A stretch of 52,500 nucleotides of DNA, from positions 15,083,391-15,135,890 of the forward strand of contig CM022668.1 in the NCBI GenBank assembly GCA_012295275.1, given 5' to 3'. Numbering within the stretch: position 1 is the stretch's first letter; every line of letters begins with the position of its first letter. The notes under the pieces were generated by a model. It saw nothing but the letters and a program-made list of their open reading frames with translations, had not been told where the DNA came from and did no database searches. The stretch comes from Chrysomallon squamiferum. Taxonomy: Eukaryota > Mollusca > Gastropoda > Neomphalida > Peltospiridae. This document shows, one piece after another, positions 22,985 through 34,699 of the stretch. A program made the position numbers and the translations under genes.

Positions 22985-23810
22985 TTCATCATCATCATCA
23001 TCATCATGATCATCATCACTACGTAAGTATTATCCGTATTGTACATTAATTAGTTCTCTCCTACAAGTACTACAACAACCAGACCCTGGTATGGGTATAT
23101 ATATATATATATATATACGTCTACGTTTGTGACAACAGCAACAACAACTACGACAACGACAGGGTGATAACGACCTCGCAAACATCGCACACAACGGTTA
23201 ATCCCCCTCCAGTCCGTGTTGCGTGTTTCGCCAGTTCGTTCCCAGGACGTAATTGCTGATTACACTTCACAATGTCACTCATAATAACACAGGGCAAAGT
23301 GCAATCGATTCACCGGGGCTCCACTAGTATTTTTCTCTTCAGCTTTTTGCCCTGCTTGGGTAAAACGATTTCAAACGCTTTCAAAATGGTGAAAATCGCT
23401 GCATTTTTTTTTTTTTTTTTTTCTTTTTTTTTCTTTTTTCTGATCAATCCGATTCGTTTTCGGAATATTATCGATATAAAGAAACAGCATTGCTGTGAAA
23501 CTTTTCCTCCAGTAACCCAGACGTTTTTCGTAATAATAATAATATTATTATTGTTATTGTTATTTTAATGAGAACTTATTTCACAAGATGTGTGAACTAC
23601 GCTTTTGTATTGCACACACTGATAGATCATCTGCACTGACAGGGTAAAACCCCATCGCGTGATGGGATAACGAGTTTTATTGCACGAAGATAACAGATTT
23701 CTTTTATTTGTGTGTGAAATAAGAGGTATTTATTTTTCGTGACGATGTAATGGTTAAATTACGACGTATTACAGCATATTAACAGAGCACTACTTTGGAG
23801 ATATGATTTA
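22985..23810. other. Mixed sequence, no supported gene
   Basis: CAT repeat 22987-23009, TA 23096-23118, T-rich 23404-23442. Bases 23140-23395 are non-repetitive and moderately GC-rich, but the frame starting at 23272 runs into poly-T and has no donor. Confidence 0.5.
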
Positions 23811-23812
<2 letters not shown>

Positions 23813-23885
<73 letters not shown>

Positions 23886-24075
23886 ACAAACACACACACA
23901 TACACACACACAGATAACAAAATTAAAATTTAAAAATAAAACAGATATATATATAGAAAAAGAAAAATTTAAAAAATAATAACAGGAAGAAGAAGAAGAA
24001 CAAGAAGAAGAAGAAGAAGAAGAAGAAGAAGAAGAAGAAGAAGAAGAAGAAGAAGAAGAAAAAGAAGAAGAAGAA
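23813..24075. repeat. (ATGT)n-(TA)n-(CA)n and (GAA)n
   Basis: ATGT 23814-23840, TA 23841-23878, CA-rich to 23911, GAA 23985-24075. Confidence 0.97.
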
Positions 24076-24489
24076 AACCAAACATACCTCCTAAAAATCA
24101 AAAACCAAACAACAAAGAGTCAAGAAAAAAGAGAAAAGATCGATTGTTATGTATTAAGCTGTTTATTTATAAATTCAGCGATTATTTTAACCAGAGTTCT
24201 GTCTAAGAGAATTGTTGCATATCAGATCTGTTTCATTCAAGCTTTTGTTTTCATAATCCCCTGGGAACCCCCGTTAAGCTACAAACAAAAGCAATAAAAT
24301 ATTCATATTTATACGAACGACAAGCTTGTTGTTTAGCTATGAATACATTTCCTTCGTCTATTTATGGAAACAAAAATAAATTCGTTTAGAAAACCGTTTC
24401 AGAACCGCGGTCCAGTTTCAGGTGAAAGGAAACGAAAATAACAAGTTTGTGATTCGTATAAACATGAATATTTTATTGCATTTGTTTGT

Positions 24490-24760
24490 AGATCTTATTA
24501 TTATTATTATCATTATCATCAACATTATTAACAGTAGCTGCTGTAACAATAATTGTAGTAGTAGCCGTCGTAATATTAATGGTAGTAGTAGGAATAGTAA
24601 TAGTAGTAATAGTAGTAGTAGTAGTAGCAGTAGTGATAGTAACAGTAGTAGTAGTATAGCAGCAGTAGCAGCAGCAGTAGTAGTAGTAATAATAGTAACA
24701 GTAGTAGCAGTAATAATAGTAACAGTAGTAGCAGTAATGGTAATGGTAATGGTAATAATC
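24490..24760. repeat. (TAG)n/(AAT)n/(CAG) trinucleotide block
   Basis: About 250 bp of interrupted TAG, AAT and CAG units. The long frames on both strands are repeat translation. Confidence 0.95.
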
Positions 24761-24983
24761 GTTATGGAAGTGAATGTCAACAAAGGCACTTGTAGAGAAA
24801 AGAAAATAATCTCCTATGGATACTGAAAGACACAGAAAAGCGCTCGACTCCGGCGAACTGTGGTGTGTGGGAATCTCGTTGGAGGAGGAATCAATATGCT
24901 GCCTCGGACCAAATGACGGCGAACACACATTATATCTGATAATTACATAATGAAATATTGTAATAGCCCGCGGCTGTATCGCG

Positions 24984-24987
<4 letters not shown>

Positions 24988-25070
<83 letters not shown>
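24988..25070. repeat. (AG)n array with one GGG interruption
   Basis: About 80 bp of AG. The adjacent 24830-24985 sequence is non-repetitive and GC-richer, without a supported exon. Confidence 0.96.
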
Positions 25071-25071
<1 letters not shown>

Positions 25072-25206
25072 CCCTCGTAGGTTCAGGCTGACCTAAAGAC
25101 CTTTTTATCAGAGCTTTACGTTGTGAAGTGATTATCGCAATGTTTGGAGTCATGAATCATGTTTAGCGGCGAAGTCTTCAGGATTTGAAGCGGCTTAGAG
25201 ACGAGA

Positions 25207-25302
25207 ATGGTGTCTCGACTGTACTGAGACAGGACTGAATGATGTCGCGATCATTCTGAGACAGGACTGAATGATGTCTCGATCATTCTGAGACAGGACT
25301 GG
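25207..25302. repeat. 32-bp minisatellite, three copies
   Basis: Units at 25207-25238, 25239-25270 and 25271-25302 share CTGAGACAGGACTG. The last two differ only at a few bases, the first at more. Confidence 0.93.
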
Positions 25303-25387
25303 CGTATTTCTTATGACGTTATAGCTTTGATTTTAGTTTGTTTGTTTTGAAAACACTTTTTTAAAATATTGGCCACGTCTCCAAATG

Positions 25388-25418
<31 letters not shown>

Positions 25419-25739
25419 AAAGAATATATGTTTTGGTGACGTGCTTAAAATATAAGTCAAAGATGCTTATCCTTTCTGGCTTTATAATCTTCATTTGCCC
25501 TGTTTACGTAGTCACATCATTATATGGAGTTATGATTAATGCTTACTGGCAGCGTAGGAAAGATTTGAAGCAACTTAAAAATAAGAATGATGTATCTTAA
25601 AATGAGGCAAGGGCAAAATATTTCAGATGCTGTTACAGCTGCTAATACAGACTTATTTTTGGTGCTGTGTTTAGTAGAATATTTAACGAAATATAAATAA
25701 ATAATGTGTCTTGGTGATAGTGTATTTAAAATACGATGT

Positions 25740-25751
25740 GATTATATATTT

Positions 25752-25800
<49 letters not shown>
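25740..25800. repeat. (TA)n-(CA)n
   Basis: TA 25755-25769 then CA 25770-25798. Confidence 0.95.
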
Positions 25801-25803
<3 letters not shown>

Positions 25804-26451
25804 AGAAAAGTCAATATATGACCAATGGCTGAATGAATTGAAGCTGCTTAGGGTGAAGAGATATTTATTAGTGATATTTACATATTTTGAAAGTAATCTC
25901 ATGAAGCTTTAACGGTTTTCTATCCCCAATTATTATTACTTTTAATTTTGTTTTTAAATATTTAGAGTATAAATTAATTAATATATTGCATAGAAAGGCG
26001 AATAATTTTTCTTTTGGTAATGTGTACAATCAATGTTAAGTTTACATTAGTGATGAAACAGTCCATAATTACAAACTGACCCTATATTCCTGTTTTCATT
26101 TCTATTTCTTTTTTTAAATTAATTAATTAATTAATTTATTTATTTATTTTTATTGTCAACTGATTATTAAAATGTGTAGAAAAAAATGACTGGAAGATGG
26201 ACAGGGTGCGAAAATTCTGCAAATTTATAAAGCAGGTTTCTCATCATTTAAGAACATTTTCTCCATTGTTTTAAAGCGTCGATACCTAATCACACTGCGT
26301 AGCAATAACAGTTATGTCTATTAACGTGTCTGCAAGATGGAAAACACAGATAGGAAAAGAAATATTTACCAAGCACAACAACTGGTCGATACAGAGCTAA
26401 TGGTGATTGCTGATAATGGCAAGACAATTCTATTACGCTAGCAAACTCATC

Positions 26452-26510
26452 CAGTGGCTTCGTTATCGCAAATGTTTTGCAACCTGGATGTTCTCAGTTC
26501 GCGTCTCTGC
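26452..26510 (+). mobile_element. Possible decayed tRNA-derived SINE head
   Basis: CAGTGGCTTCGTTATCGCA resembles an A-box region and AGTTCGCGTCTC (26496-26507) a B-box, about 40 bases apart as in tRNA-derived SINEs. The B-box has one mismatch to GWTCRANNC. There is no intact tRNA fold, so this is not a tRNA gene. Confidence 0.25.
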
Positions 26511-26539
26511 GGTGACTCTCAAACAATCGAAAGGTCTGT

Positions 26540-26770
26540 GATAAACAGACACATAAACAAACACACATGCAGACGTACACACACACACACATATACATCC
26601 ACACAAATACGTACAATCATGTATATTCATACACATATACATAAAAGGATATACATACGTATAAAAACATACAAATGAATATATGTGCATATACACAGAT
26701 ACACCTGCATACATATGAATTATACAAACATAGACACGCGCACACACGCGCACACAAACGCAAACAAAAT
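26540..26770. repeat. Cryptic CA/TACA repeat
   Basis: Imperfect ACACAC, ATACAT and CGCACA units. Open frames over it are repeat translation. Confidence 0.85.
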
Positions 26771-27113
26771 GATACCTATAAATGCACACAGTAGAAAACC
26801 TGTATACAATCAAAATCAGTCTAAAAACAGAATTTAATACAGAATGTGCGACGACTTGGAATGAAAAAAAAGAGCAATTTAAAGGCAATTATTAATGTAT
26901 AGCAACATCATCCCGTTACTAATCTAAATATTAATACCAGCTAAATCTAAAATCATCTTAACGCGATCGCTTGCAACAACGCAACAGAACAGAACAGAAC
27001 AACCAAACGTTTTGGGGCCCGATTTTTTCATCACACAAATCATCTAAGCACTGAGATTTCTCACACATGACATAATAATAAATTAACTCGCGTAACCAAC
27101 GACAACAACCCAC

Positions 27114-27256
27114 CTGGCCATGGCGTGGTGATCCGAGCCGCTACCTCCCGCTCGGCTTCTGGATCGTCCCCCGATGCTCCCCAACTGCTCACCGCCCCTC
27201 TCCATGTAATGAAACAGCGCCATCTCTACTGTCGAGTTGTGCTTACCTCGCGCCAT
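27114..27256 (-). CDS. Candidate alternative first coding exon (A), gene unknown
   Basis: On the minus strand, ATG 27256-27254 (context GTCATGG) is the first ATG after an in-frame stop at 27331-27329. It opens 47 codons plus two bases to a donor CCAG then GTGGGT (27113-27108). The peptide begins MARGKHNSTVEMALFHYMER and continues GGEQLGSIGGRSRSRAGGSG: an aromatic N-terminal patch, then a Gly/Ser/Arg-rich basic stretch. The exon ends in phase 2, the same as exon B at 15740. A stronger alternative donor, GCGAG then GTAAGC (27246-27241), lies only ten coding bases after the ATG and would give phase 1. The segment is GC- and CpG-rich and non-repetitive. Two CREs lie about 120-160 bases upstream. 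No family is recognised. Confidence 0.38.
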
Positions 27257-27375
27257 GACGGCGTCACTCTGTTGTCGACCCGACGGCGACGAAGTTTTTT
27301 GTCTTGACAACAGAAAGAGTCCCAGTTTTTAACACGGAACGTAACGTCGGGCATTCCCGTTTCACGAAAGCGTAA

Positions 27376-27413
27376 TGACGTCACGTTAATTTTGGTTTTG
27401 GTTTATGACGTCA
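27376..27413 (-). promoter_or_regulatory. Paired perfect CREs upstream of exon A
   Basis: TGACGTCA at 27376-27383 and 27406-27413, starts 30 bp apart, in a CpG-rich sequence just upstream of candidate exon A. This is the usual position for CREs in CREB-regulated promoters (within about 200 bp of the start site; established knowledge). Binding is inferred. Confidence 0.45.
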
Positions 27414-27539
27414 CGAGCTAGTTGCTTAGTTGATCCGTCGTTTCGGACGGCACTGTAGGTACTAGCTTCATTTTGTGAGCGTTTACACGCATCTCATAGA
27501 AGAAAAAAAGAGAATGATTTCTTTCCAAAAGTCGATTCG

Positions 27540-28040
27540 TGGTAAACTTATCCTTATTTAATAAATATATCTCCTATGTATATCTTCATGAAGTGAAAAA
27601 CAACGACTTTGATAATACGTTAGGACGTTATAAACAAGAAACGCACAGTTTATTTCGCCCGTTATTCATGAATGTGAAAAAATTAATCCATCTTCGGCGA
27701 CTGTGTAATTTTGTGAAAAATTTCCAACTGCCGCAAAGTCTAACGTATTTCGTCCTCCGAAACGAAATCGTGTAACGGTAACATGCACAGACAGGGTCGA
27801 ATCCACCACGCCCCAATCGTGATCATCAAACTCTCAAAAACAACACTACGAGGGTGGCAACACAAAAACGCAAGGGTGGTGGTGGTAGCCACACCAACGA
27901 AACTATCCGTCAGTGTGTTTCTTTATAATCCTGATCGATATTCGTTCACATGAGGAAAACGACCCATCAGGGCAGAACATTCAGTGAACATATCACTTTT
28001 AAATTTGTTTGCCGGCAGATCAATAAAATAAATCCTGTTC
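27540..28040. other. Mixed sequence without a supported gene
   Basis: Frames are open on both strands at 27539-27816 but show no splice-bounded structure or known motif. GGTGGTGGTAG near 27878 is a minor repeat. Confidence 0.4.
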
Positions 28041-28047
28041 CGTGTTG

Positions 28048-28051
28048 TTTT

Positions 28052-28091
<40 letters not shown>

Positions 28092-28092
28092 C
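28048..28092. repeat. Poly-T run
   Basis: About 40 T with a single C near 28053. Further A/T runs lie at 28328-28362 and 28437-28450. Confidence 0.95.
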
Positions 28093-28449
28093 TTCACTGA
28101 ATCGTTTTGCACGTTTTACCTAGTGTTCGGGTTGTCTTCCGGGAAATGTCGCGCGCACACCACCGACGAAACACAACGAATGACCGCAAAGAACCGAGAG
28201 AAAGAAAGCAACAATTTTCTCAACCATCCCCAACCGAGAGACAAAAACAGAAAAAAGAAGAAGAAAAAAAAATAAAAAATCTGTCTTTGTGACGAAATAA
28301 AAACCACTGACTATAAAGATCGACTTAGAAAAAAAAAAAAAAAAATATTATTTTTTTTTATTTTCTCAACTGCTTAACAGAATAACACAGAACCCTCCCA
28401 GGAAAGACGGAGACACACAAAATAAACCAAAAAACCAAAAAAAAAAAAA

Positions 28450-28865
28450 ACGTTCGTCGTCTGAACGAAAACCGTGGACTTTTTCTTCAACAGCACTGAC
28501 AGCGAGGGGAAAGTCAATGGGTAATCTAAGATGTGTTATTGGCGATAACGGAATCAATCAGCTGCCTACAGAAGCAGCTGACTGGGAGCACCAACCGTCC
28601 ATGTTCGGCCTGCACCGAGCGAGCAAGCCAAGTCAGTTACAGCAGATGGTGTCACCAGAACCTATCAATAATGGACGAGTGAAAATATGGCACACACGGA
28701 GCGACGGTGTGGCTAATTTCTTCTTCAATACGACGTCTGCTGCTGCTGCTGCTCGATCGCAAACAAGCAAGCGAACAAGGTGGAGGAAGCGTTTGCTCGC
28801 ATCCGTGAAAATAATTAAACTTGGAGTGTCTGGCGCAGACGACGGACTTTTATGGTTAAATTAGA
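28450..28865. promoter_or_regulatory. GC-richer island with a CAGCTG hairpin
   Basis: About 400 bases of complex sequence. TCAGCTGC (28558-28565) and its reverse complement GCAGCTGA (28574-28581) form an 8-bp hairpin with two E-boxes. A plus frame (28517-28864) and short minus ATG frames exist but none ends at a good donor. It could be a further non-coding first exon or enhancer of the same minus-strand unit. Confidence 0.3.
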
Positions 28866-28879
28866 TGTCAACCTTGGTT

Positions 28880-28980
28880 TTTTTTTTTTTAAATGTCTGC
28901 TGTCGTTTTTTTTTTTCCTCTTTTTTTTTTTATTTTTTTAAAGTCTGCTGTGATTTTTTAACTTGTTGCTGGGTGTTTTG

Positions 28981-29018
<38 letters not shown>

Positions 29019-29100
29019 GTTCGGGTTTTATTATCTGTGGTGGTTTTTAAACTGTTTGTGTGGTTATAAAAATCTGCTGTGATTTTTGATCTCTACCACT
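28880..29100. repeat. T-rich repeats around TCTGCTGTGATTTTT
   Basis: AAATGTCTGCTGTCGTTTTT (28890-28909), AAAGTCTGCTGTGATTTTTT (about 28939-28958) and AAAATCTGCTGTGATTTTT (about 29068-29086) are related units separated by T runs (33 T at 28985-29013 with neighbours). Confidence 0.6.
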
Positions 29101-29589
29101 GTTTTTTCGAAACCTGATTTAGTTTTGTTAAAATCCTGTTTCAGTGGTGCACGGAATGTGCTTCGAGGAAGCTGATTAATTTTTATTTTTATTTTTTATA
29201 TTTTGTATGTTACAATTTATTTTAACGTCCGCACCAACAGAGAAAATATTGTTTTCGAACCAAAGTGTCAGAAGAAAAGGTAAGCGCTTTTGATGGCGAA
29301 ATACAACGTAGGTTTGCAAATATAAACAATAGAAATAATAATAATTAATAATAATTAATAATAATTAATAATAATAATAATTTAAAAAAAAAATAATATC
29401 AGGTAAGGTTTAATAATAGTTTCATCAGCTAAATAATTTGAAGAGGAAAAATGTAAACCTGTAGTTGTCAGTCCAGCAGCTTGTGCATAACGAAACAGCA
29501 GGCATTCACCAAACACTTTTTTCTTTGTTAGTAAATGTTAGGTAGTGAAGTGTTTAATTTTTCTCTTTTACAATAATTCAAAATTTTAG

Positions 29590-29735
29590 AAAAAGAAACT
29601 AAACATTATACTTAATTTGTAACTTTATCGCAAATTAACGATATTAGTCGTTACAGTTTGATTAACAACGAAAATCGACTGCACCATTGTTACTTCTTAA
29701 ATTATTAATCAACTGTTGGTTAATTAACGCTAGCT
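29590..29735. promoter_or_regulatory. AT-rich island with HNF1/homeodomain- and Sox-like sites
   Basis: GGTTAATTAACG (29718-29729) contains the palindrome GTTAATTAAC, and CATTGTTA (29684-29691) is Sox-like. Weak evidence of a regulatory element. Confidence 0.22.
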
Positions 29736-29743
29736 GTAATTGC

Positions 29744-29885
29744 TGATGTCTCTTACAATGGTCGCTGTAGTTTCTAAAAGTGATGGATGTCACAGTGGTT
29801 GCTGTAGTTTCTGAAACTGACGTTTGTCGCAGTCGTTGATGTAGTTTTCGAAACTGTCGTCTCTAACAGTAGTTGTCACAAACGC
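29744..29885. repeat. Decayed minisatellite, about 37-41 bp unit
   Basis: The core GTAGTTTCTGAAACTGACG recurs in variants three times (near 29768, 29807 and 29841), each preceded by a ...GTCGTTG/GGTTGCT-type segment. A fourth partial unit follows. Confidence 0.6.
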
Positions 29886-30089
29886 AGAAAATATTATCAT
29901 TTTTTCTTCTGAAAACTACTGTCATTTATGTCTTTAAATAGTCAAAATTTCATAATCTGATTTTTAGATACAGTCACTTTCGTTCCTGAACATAATTCAC
30001 CGTAAATAATACGGTTTAATTTTGACAGAACATCACTCATGGATACGAAAAACCCGAGCGAAAGAAGAGGAAGACCTCATTCGCTCGTC

Positions 30090-31283
30090 ACAAGAAAACG
30101 TACGTACACCAGGTTACGCGAAATACGTAAAGAAACACTTTCACAAGCCGGACCATCCCAGTATTGTGTCGTTTTGTTGTGTTGTGAAAACGACACAGTG
30201 AAGACCACACCTCAGTAACACGTAGGAACTGGTCGCGAACAACACCATCAGTTTTCTTAGGCTTAAGAACTACACAGACGCACACTAATCTTCATTTCCC
30301 ACTCACGGAATCCTCCAGCGAGACTGTGTGATTTATTGTGGTTTAAGACGCTACTCAAACACTTAGGCGTGGTGGCGAAAAGGCAGCAGAGAGAAAAAAA
30401 AAAAAAAAAAAAAAAAAGAAATCCCACTTTGCTTGAAAAACGTATCGATGTTGGGAGTTTTTGTTATTGGAATCTTTGGCTTTTCTGTTCCAGTATTGAT
30501 CAGAAACATGCAATTAATTCTTATTGACAGATATCACTTTTCCAAATGCAGTCTTTGCAAAGTCGCCCGCCTTCTATCGCGGCTTTTAGCGTTCCTGGTC
30601 TTCGCCGACTTCGGATAGAAAATTAATATTCTTTTCAAGAATGCGAGAAAACAACACGAAGACGGTTTCAAATCAAAGGAGGAGGTCACGAGGTCAACAG
30701 ATGTCCAACCGGCCTAACCACATCAATTCCTCGTCAGACGGCGACCACAGAAATATCTTCTTCATTCGACGCTGACCACTGGTCAGTGCAAAACCTCGGT
30801 AGCCGAACGACGAGCTGTACCGATCTCCGAAAACAGTTCGATCTAATAAAAGTACCGGCGGCTGAGATATTCCTGGTCTGTTTGGTTTCTGATCCAGAAT
30901 ACGAGAGCGGAAAGTCCGAGACACGTCCAAAGCAATACTCGACCAATTTGCAGTATTGACGTCCGCCGTGTCTATATGCCCTAACCATTCTCCATTCTGG
31001 TCAACAGCTTTTACAAGATTATCGAGATACAAAACACAGTATTCTTCGTCGTCTTCTTCTTCTTCTTCTTATTATTAACTTCAGACTTCCAACGAAAAGC
31101 TCTCTTTATTTTTAGTCTCTCCCCTTTTCACATCTCAATCATCCTTGTCAGTGTCCCAACAGGTTTCAATCTACAACATCGGGTTCTTTTTAATTGAGAC
31201 GTCCGAGGCGATTCAAAGCAATCAGTGTGTTTCTTTGTATAGCGGCTCTGTCAAAACGTACTAAAACAGAGAGCGCGGGCGAA

Positions 31284-31314
<31 letters not shown>

Positions 31315-31330
31315 GGGGGAACGCTAAAAA
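30090..31330 (-). promoter_or_regulatory. GC-richer block, possible 5'UTR/promoter of a minus-strand transcript
   Basis: Bases 30650-31330 are complex and CpG-richer, with (GT)n at 31286-31309. On the minus strand a 119-codon stop-free stretch (31068-30697) starts with Glu/Asp codons from a (GAA)n run and includes SIALDVSRTFRSRILDQKPN, but has no good ATG, acceptor or donor. Several short ATG frames precede it, as in a 5'UTR. CC then GTGAGT (minus, 30308-30300) is a plausible donor. I do not call a CDS. Confidence 0.3.
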
Positions 31331-31699
31331 GCAAAAAAGCAATTCGTCGAATCGACAAGCCTTTTGAAAGATTTGAAAAAGGATAAAAAGAAAAAGAAAG
31401 AAAAAGACGATGAGGGGATTAAGAGGTCTGACATTTCGTCAATAATTTACCAAGATTCTGAAATATCGCGTAGTTTAAGACGTTGAAGACTTTTGTCATC
31501 TAAGAAACTTTCCCCTTTTAAATTAAGTGTCGGTTTCCTGCTTTGTGTTAGTTTTCGCTAGAGAAAGTGTCAACAAATAAAGAAAACGGGATGGATTTAA
31601 TTAAAAAAAAAAAAAAAAAAAAATACTTGTCGTATTAATCATCGTCTCCTTAAGAAAAATTAAAAGTAAGAATGGAAATAATAAAAAAGTATATTAGGA

Positions 31700-32200
31700 A
31701 TCGTCTTAAGTGATTTTAAAAGAAATTGAGCACAAGTAAATAAATTGATCTGTTTCGGATCTCTCACAAAACTTTCAAACGAAATCGTTAAGAGAAAGTG
31801 TTAGGGATTTTGTACCTAAGAGATTTTAGGCGAAATTGAGTAAATAAATATTTATAAATATAAGAAAAAAAAAAAAAAAAGAAGAAAAAAGAAAGAATGG
31901 CAAGGCAAGTAAGACATTTTAATTCAAAATCTGAGAGATTTCAAGAGATTTTAATTTTATGAAGCCCAAGATGACATCGCCCGGAATATTACCCCTATCC
32001 TACCTAAACCACTTCAAGAGAAAGTAAGTAAATAAACAAAACAATAAAATAAAGCACAGAGACAGCTCAATTTTAGACATCCTGATATTAACGAAGTCTG
32101 AAAGATAGTTACGAGTTAAAGAAACCACTTCTAGAATGAAGGGATGAATGAATGAATGAGCAAAGGAATAAATGAATTAATCAATTAATGAATTAATGAA
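31700..32200. repeat. Loosely repeated AT-rich units, GAAT and AAAT runs
   Basis: GATTTTAAAAGAAATTGAG (31712-31730) resembles GATTTTAGGCGAAATTGAG (31822-31840), and AAGAGAAAGTGT occurs near 31791. GAAT/AATG repeats lie at 32140-32200. No gene. Confidence 0.5.
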
Positions 32201-32759
32201 TAAGATGACACAAATTTACTAGACAGCCGTTTCTCAACAAATCTGAAAGTTTGTGGAAAAAAACTAAAACGACGGTACAAGAAAAACTATTACAGATTCA
32301 CGAATTTGTATTAATACGAATAATGATAAAAATAAAAGTAAATAACAGTAGACAAAAAACAAACAAACAAACAAACAAATAAATTAAATGAAATTAAACA
32401 TCCAACAAAACAACTAAACCAGCACAACATTTCGTCATAATCATTTTCCTCTCACATCTCGCTCGCTAATGAGTTATAAACGGAGCAGAATCTATTAACA
32501 CCGTTTGTGAGCGTCACGTGGTCTTCTCGATTTCCGCTATTTCCCTTTTCTTCCTGTTCCCGTGTACCCAGAAAGCCTGCCTGAGTCTTATTGTGCCAGT
32601 TTCCTTAATCTGACTTCTTGGAAAGAATTCGAGGTCGATCGACAACCCACCGATAGATGTCGCTGTTTTAGCCAGACTCTTACTCGACAAAAATTAATGG
32701 AAAATCCAGCGTGACTGAGACACTGAATAATTTAGTTTATTCTCACTTTTGTGTGAAAA

Positions 32760-32762
32760 TCT

Positions 32763-32804
<42 letters not shown>

Positions 32805-33180
32805 CAACTATTATTCCTGTTTTGTTTTTTTTTTTTTTTTGGGTGTCACAAAATGTCTGAGAATTTTTTTTTTTTTTTTTTTGTAGTGTTCTGTTTTTCT
32901 GATTAGGTAGACGGTTGAATAACTGCGTAGATATAACAAGGGATAAATATTCGAACAGACTGTCAGACAGACAAACAGACAAACTGTAGAGATAGGTAGG
33001 TAGGTATGTGGGCGAACAAACGGACAGACAGAGAGTCAGATAGACAGACATCCAAAAATATATTTTATATACACTTACATATATCGATATATATATATAT
33101 ACACAGACACACACATACGCATATACACACAGACTGATAGATAGACATAGATACACAAACAGACAAACAGACAAGCAGAA
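32760..33180. repeat. Poly-T runs and (GACA)/(GATA)/CA repeats
   Basis: A T run of about 40 at 32765-32804, T runs at 32826-32840 and 32865-32882, then GACA/GTAG/TATA/CA cryptic repeats. The 143-codon minus frame is their translation. Confidence 0.9.
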
Positions 33181-33770
33181 ATGCAGGTAGGCAGACCTAG
33201 ATATTGAACTGAACTATAAAAAAACCAAAAACAGATCAATGCATGGACGAGGAAAAAATGACTAAAACGTACGAACGAAAAAAGGAAAAAACAAATTTGT
33301 ACTCTATAATTACTAAAACCGCCAAACGTCCCAGAAAGGAAATAGGAAACAGGTTTTCTCTGAGCTCCATAAATAAGTAATCGCTAATTCCGATGTGGTA
33401 TTGTGTTTAGAAAAAACAAAAAAAAAAAGAACCGTTATTGAACTGTTATGATATCATTTTAATGCCAGCGTTAACAGAAGCCCTTACAATGGCTTTGTTG
33501 TGTAAATGGGATAAAATCAGCCAGCTTTTTCTCTGTGTTCTCCATTGTTAGACGTCGTCAACAGAAGGATCACGTATCTGCCGTGGACGTTGTTGTAAAG
33601 AAGCATTTGTCTTTTAATGGTAATGATAATAAAAATAATAATAATAATAATAATTATAGTGATTTTGTGTTTAGATATGAAACAAACAATTATGTGTATT
33701 GATAAATTCTTTATGTGTGTTAAAAAAACTGTATAACGAGGTTTGATTTGAGTTACCTTTTTTTTTTTTT

Positions 33771-33844
33771 TTTTTCTATAAATGTACTTTTATTTCTGTT
33801 TATTTTTATTTTTTTCTATAAATGTACTTTTATTTCTGTTTATT
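33771..33844. repeat. 40-bp tandem duplication
   Basis: TTTTTCTATAAATGTACTTT and the bases after it (34 bp, starting 33771) recur exactly at 33811-33844, offset 40 bp. Confidence 0.93.
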
Positions 33845-34439
33845 AGTATATTTTTTTTAATTGTTATTGTTACTGAACTGGTTTGGTTGTATGCGTGTCT
33901 GAACATGTGTTTTTATCTGTGTGTATGAATGTATGTATGTCTGATTTTTAATGTTTGGTGATGAAAAATGTACTAGGAAGTGCATGCAGTCTTGAAAATG
34001 CAATTCCCGAGCCTGTTTTTGTTGTTAGCATCATCATCATCATCATCATAATCATCATCAACGGTATCATTTTTATTATTCTTGCTTCTTTTTATATTGA
34101 ATTACGATTTTGTTGTTGCTATTTTGATATTAGTATTACGTTTAAATTTCTACAGACGAAACAATCACTACTCTTATCTTACGGATTAGCAGCAAGATTT
34201 ATTTCATATGCACCTTCTCATAAACAGCAGTATTCTAAGTCCGTTTAATAGCAACTCAATAGTGAAACTGAGGAGATTTGCCTTTCTGCAGCTGAGAGAA
34301 TCTCTCTGATGACTAGGGATTAACCAGTAGCTGGTTCTGAACACAGTCTGAATACTTAGTATGGAAAAGTGTGAAACAGAATCGAGAGAACAAAAGTTAC
34401 ATAGAGTTAATAGGTCGTCACATCAAAACATGAAACACA

Positions 34440-34598
34440 TTATTGTTATCATTATTATTACTGCTTCTACTACTATTACTGCTACTGCTACTGCTACTAC
34501 TATTGTTGGTGTTGTCGTATTCAAATAATAAAACGAACAAACAAAATCAGAGAAACAAACAAACAAACAAAAAAAAGAAAGAAAAAAAGGAGAAAGAA

Positions 34599-34676
<78 letters not shown>

Positions 34677-34680
34677 AATG
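34440..34680. repeat. (TAC/TGC)n block and (GA)n array
   Basis: Interrupted ATT/TAC/TGC trinucleotides at 34443-34508. GA at 34604-34674. Frames on both strands are repeat translation. Confidence 0.95.
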
Positions 34681-34699
34681 AATGTAAATTACGAAAGAC

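Larger units (their letters stand above)
25130..25860. repeat. Old dispersed/tandem repeat family, about three copies
   Basis: TTTGGAGTCATGAATCATG...GATTTGAAGCGGCTTA near 25142-25196 is matched by TATGGAGTTATGATTAATG...GATTTGAAGCAACTTA near 25522-25577. A third weaker match (GAATTGAAGCTGCTTAGG) is near 25834. The spacing is about 270-380 bp. No reading frame is conserved. Confidence 0.55.

Noticed and set aside
24422-25153. Long frames over the TAG/GA repeats on both strands
   Set aside because: Any 3-bp or 2-bp repeat without stops stays open; the sequences are poly-Ser/Asn or poly-Thr/Ile/Leu.
26496-26507. tRNA gene
   Set aside because: B-box-like motif only; no cloverleaf can be drawn, so listed as a possible decayed SINE instead. 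The same applies to 343-351 and 3926-3934.
28517-28864. 115-codon plus-strand frame in the 28.5-kb island
   Set aside because: Contains poly-Ala from GCT repeats and no donor/acceptor; the stop is followed by poly-T. Kept only as an island.
30694-31032. 112-codon minus-strand frame
   Set aside because: No ATG near its 5' end, begins in a (GAA)n run, no donor at its end; more likely 5'UTR or intergenic.
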